Positions 62,455-64,000 of a DNA stretch of 64,000 nucleotides are shown here, piece by piece. This DNA comes from Mesorhizobium sp. B2-3-4 (GTDB lineage: Bacteria; Pseudomonadota; Alphaproteobacteria; Rhizobiales; Rhizobiaceae). The stretch's first letter is position 1, and the number at the start of each line of letters is the position of its first letter. The translations under genes and the position numbers were made by a program. Under the pieces are notes generated by a model. It was given only the letters and a program-made list of their open reading frames with translations. It did no database searches and was not told where the DNA came from. The stretch covers positions 244,505 through 308,504 of the forward strand of contig NZ_VFVY01000005.1 in NCBI RefSeq assembly GCF_006442315.1. The letters are read 5' to 3'.

Positions 62455-63612
62455 TCACGGCTCGATCGAGACGCGGATCTCGTAGATGTTGACCGCCTTG
62501 CCCTGCTTGTCGAAGTCGGAATTGATGGCGATGGTTCCGGCCGAGCCCGGACGCTTGTCGGGGAATTTGACGTCGAACAGATATTCGTTGCGCTGCTGGC
62601 CGACGGCATAGCGCTTGCGGCCGCAGTCGCCGAGCTCGCCGAAATTGCAGTCGACGGAGATCTGCGTGTCCTTGCCGTCCTCGGCGCGGGCGATGATGTC
62701 AAACACGGCGTGCTTGCCGGCAAGCTTTTCCAGCACGCCCTGCCCGACGTCGAAAGCGATCGCCGAGCCGGAAGCGCCGGACTGAATGCGCAGGAACGGT
62801 CCGGCGTCGTCCTTCATCACCTCGGCCTTGGCGTCGGACGGGGCGGCGACATGGGTCGGGTCGGTCGGCGAGAACACATTGATCCAGTCGCGCGACTGAT
62901 CCGGGGCTCCAGGCTTTGCCGGCGCATTGGCGCCGTCGGCCGGGGTGAAGTCATCGTCCTCGACGGTCGGAGGTGCTTCCGGCGGCGCCGTGTCGAGCTG
63001 CGCGGCCGACTTGAACACGCCGGTCTGCATGGCGAAGAACAGGCCGATGCCGACTGCAGCGAGCAGCGTCACCGTGAAGAAGATCGCGGTCAGCGGCAGG
63101 CGCCGGCCTCGAATGCGCCGCTCGTCACGATCAGGCGCGACATCAGCCGCGGCTCCCGGCGCGGCTGGAGCCGACATGTCGATGGCCGGCGCGTCCGGAA
63201 GCGCGGCATCCGGCATGATATCAGGAACCACCGGCAGCACGCGCGAGCGCGGCGCATCCGAAGCAGGCGGCATGGGGCCGTCGATGGTGACAGCGGGCGA
63301 CGGTGCCTTCGGGCCGGCCTCTACGCCGGTCTCTGCGGAGGGTGCCGCACCGGCCGCGGCGCCGACCGCCGGAGCGTCGATCTGCGGAGCAGCGCCGGGC
63401 ACGGCCGGGAGGAATTCGGATTCGATCTCGGTGATTTTTTCCTGAATCGCCTTGCGGCGCTTGATGGCGACTTCCACGGTCACGCCGGGATTGGCCTGGA
63501 GCGCGCGGTCGAGCGCGGCGAAGGCCGAGCGGTAAACCTTCTCGCGGAACGCCCGGTCCTCGGCATTGCCCTTTTCCAAGGCGTTCCGGATCGCTTTTTC
63601 GATCGCGTCCAA
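62455..63612 (-). CDS. Hypothetical single-pass membrane protein with periplasmic beta-rich domain
   Basis: A 385-residue protein starting at a TTG (63612) preceded by AAAGGGA; conservation-like features begin exactly there (DAIEKAIRNALEKGNAEDRA). Residues 1-65 form a charged helical domain. An Ala/Pro-rich linker (~66-150) with MPPASD and VVPDIMPDA follows, then one membrane helix (~168-192) and a C-terminal domain (~235-385) containing IFDIIARAEDGKDTQ and YEIRVSIEP, probably a carbohydrate-binding-like beta sandwich with a Cys pair (CNFGELGDC). N-terminus in, C-terminus out is the likely topology. The family is not recognised and the role is unknown. Confidence 0.75.
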   Translation of the reverse strand: MDAIEKAIRNALEKGNAEDRAFREKVYRSAFAALDRALQANPGVTVEVAIKRRKAIQEKITEIESEFLPAVPGAAPQIDAPAVGAAAGAAPSAETGVEAGPKAPSPAVTIDGPMPPASDAPRSRVLPVVPDIMPDAALPDAPAIDMSAPAAPGAAADVAPDRDERRIRGRRLPLTAIFFTVTLLAAVGIGLFFAMQTGVFKSAAQLDTAPPEAPPTVEDDDFTPADGANAPAKPGAPDQSRDWINVFSPTDPTHVAAPSDAKAEVMKDDAGPFLRIQSGASGSAIAFDVGQGVLEKLAGKHAVFDIIARAEDGKDTQISVDCNFGELGDCGRKRYAVGQQRNEYLFDVKFPDKRPGSAGTIAINSDFDKQGKAVNIYEIRVSIEP

Positions 63613-63840
63613 GCGAGATCCCTTTGCAAATTGCCCCAAACTTTCATGATGGTTAGCCGCAGGCGACCAATCAATCAACGGGCGGGCGGCCGCATTCTGC
63701 CTCGACGGGCCGTGGAAAGTCCATCTTCGCGCTGTTCCGGCAAACAAAATAGGAATATGGCCGCTATTTTTCGCGCGGCGACATCCCAGGCATGCGTCCG
63801 GTCCTGGCGAGCCTCCCATGCAGAATTGCCAAGTCGCATC

Positions 63841-63869
63841 TTGAATTCGCCGCCGGTTGAGTCTATCAC
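63841..63869 (+). promoter_or_regulatory. Predicted tRNA-Thr promoter
   Basis: TTGAAT (63841-63846), a 17-base spacer and TATCAC (63864-63869), with the transcript start expected near 63876 and the mature tRNA at 63901. The -35 is preceded by C, as in the rhizobial consensus CTTGAC. Confidence 0.45.
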
Positions 63870-63900
63870 CCAGCGCATCTTGGAGGCCTCGCCCTCCCGG

Positions 63901-63976
63901 GCCGCTTTAGCTCAGTTGGTAGAGCACATCATTCGTAATGATGGGGTCAGGTGTTCGAGTCACCTAAGCGGCACCA
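63901..63976 (+). tRNA. tRNA-Thr (anticodon CGT)
   Basis: A complete 76-base cloverleaf with encoded CCA. The acceptor stem pairs GCCGCTT (63901-63907) with AAGCGGC (63966-63972), followed by A73 and CCA. The D-arm is GCTC AGTTGGT AGAGC. The anticodon stem CATCA/TGATG has loop TTCGTAA, giving anticodon CGT that reads ACG (Thr). The T-arm is AGGTG TTCGAGT CACCT. No intron or mismatch of note. The right edge of the window is 24 bases away, so it cannot be seen whether an integrated element follows. Confidence 0.97.
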
Positions 63977-64000
63977 AAAATTCAATGGCTTAGCTGGTCG

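Overview
The window looks like a chromosome segment of an alphaproteobacterium of the order Rhizobiales, most likely Mesorhizobium or a close relative. The evidence is high GC, a conserved run of core genes whose order matches what I recall for Sinorhizobium (tsaB-rimI-olsA-miaB-phoH-ybeY-corC-lnt-phrR-metK-trmB), an Irr-type ICE box, a two-solute-binding-protein YejABEF operon, and several palindromic intergenic repeats of a type I recall from Mesorhizobium. No phage, insertion sequence, CRISPR array or integrase is visible. This is mainly core chromosome.

Layout. 1-5205 (minus): the transcription/translation operon rimP-nusA-ylxR-infB, with infB cut by the window edge; it has a good sigma-70-type promoter and a terminator-like hairpin in the leader. 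5369-5533: a 54-residue orphan protein. 5549-17169 (mostly minus): trmB, metK, the acid-response regulator phrR, lnt, a VOC protein, corC, ybeY, phoH, miaB, an olsA-like acyltransferase, rimI and tsaB. 17278-23297 (minus): a six-gene iron locus (imelysin, bfd, bfr, di-heme DUF1111 protein, second imelysin, DUF1513 protein). A perfect ICE/Irr box lies upstream, with a divergent FAD-dependent ferredoxin reductase (plus) on the other side. 25070-26347: gabT-like aminotransferase. 26591-31898 (plus): a TriABC-like RND efflux operon with two adaptors. 31911-37509 (minus): a five-gene dipeptide/oligopeptide-type ABC importer ending in a small DUF2185/Imm33-like gene. 37770-43805 (minus): a lytic transglycosylase, recR, a SleB-type lipoprotein, an unknown gene, ybaB, dnaX and the SRP RNA gene. 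43947-48158: HIT protein, nudC, Dabb protein, pheA, kdsB and membrane-anchored cytochrome c (cycM). 48323-55978 (plus): yejA1-yejA2-yejB-yejE-yejF. 56009-63976: ghrA, a small ATPase, a lipoprotein, a TPR-methyltransferase, the exonuclease-DNA ligase pair, a SnoaL-like protein, an unknown single-pass membrane protein, and tRNA-Thr(CGT) at the right edge.

How the parts work together. Most operons are tightly packed, with ATGA or TGATG start/stop overlaps that suggest translational coupling. Several genes have homologues linked in rhizobia to stress or symbiosis: lnt(actA)/phrR in acid tolerance, ybeY in RNA metabolism, olsA in ornithine lipids, yejABEF in resistance to antimicrobial peptides. 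The most interesting unit is the iron locus. Bacterioferritin and its ferredoxin, an iron storage/release pair, sit inside an imelysin/di-heme operon that in other bacteria is induced by iron starvation, and the whole unit appears to lie under one Irr operator.
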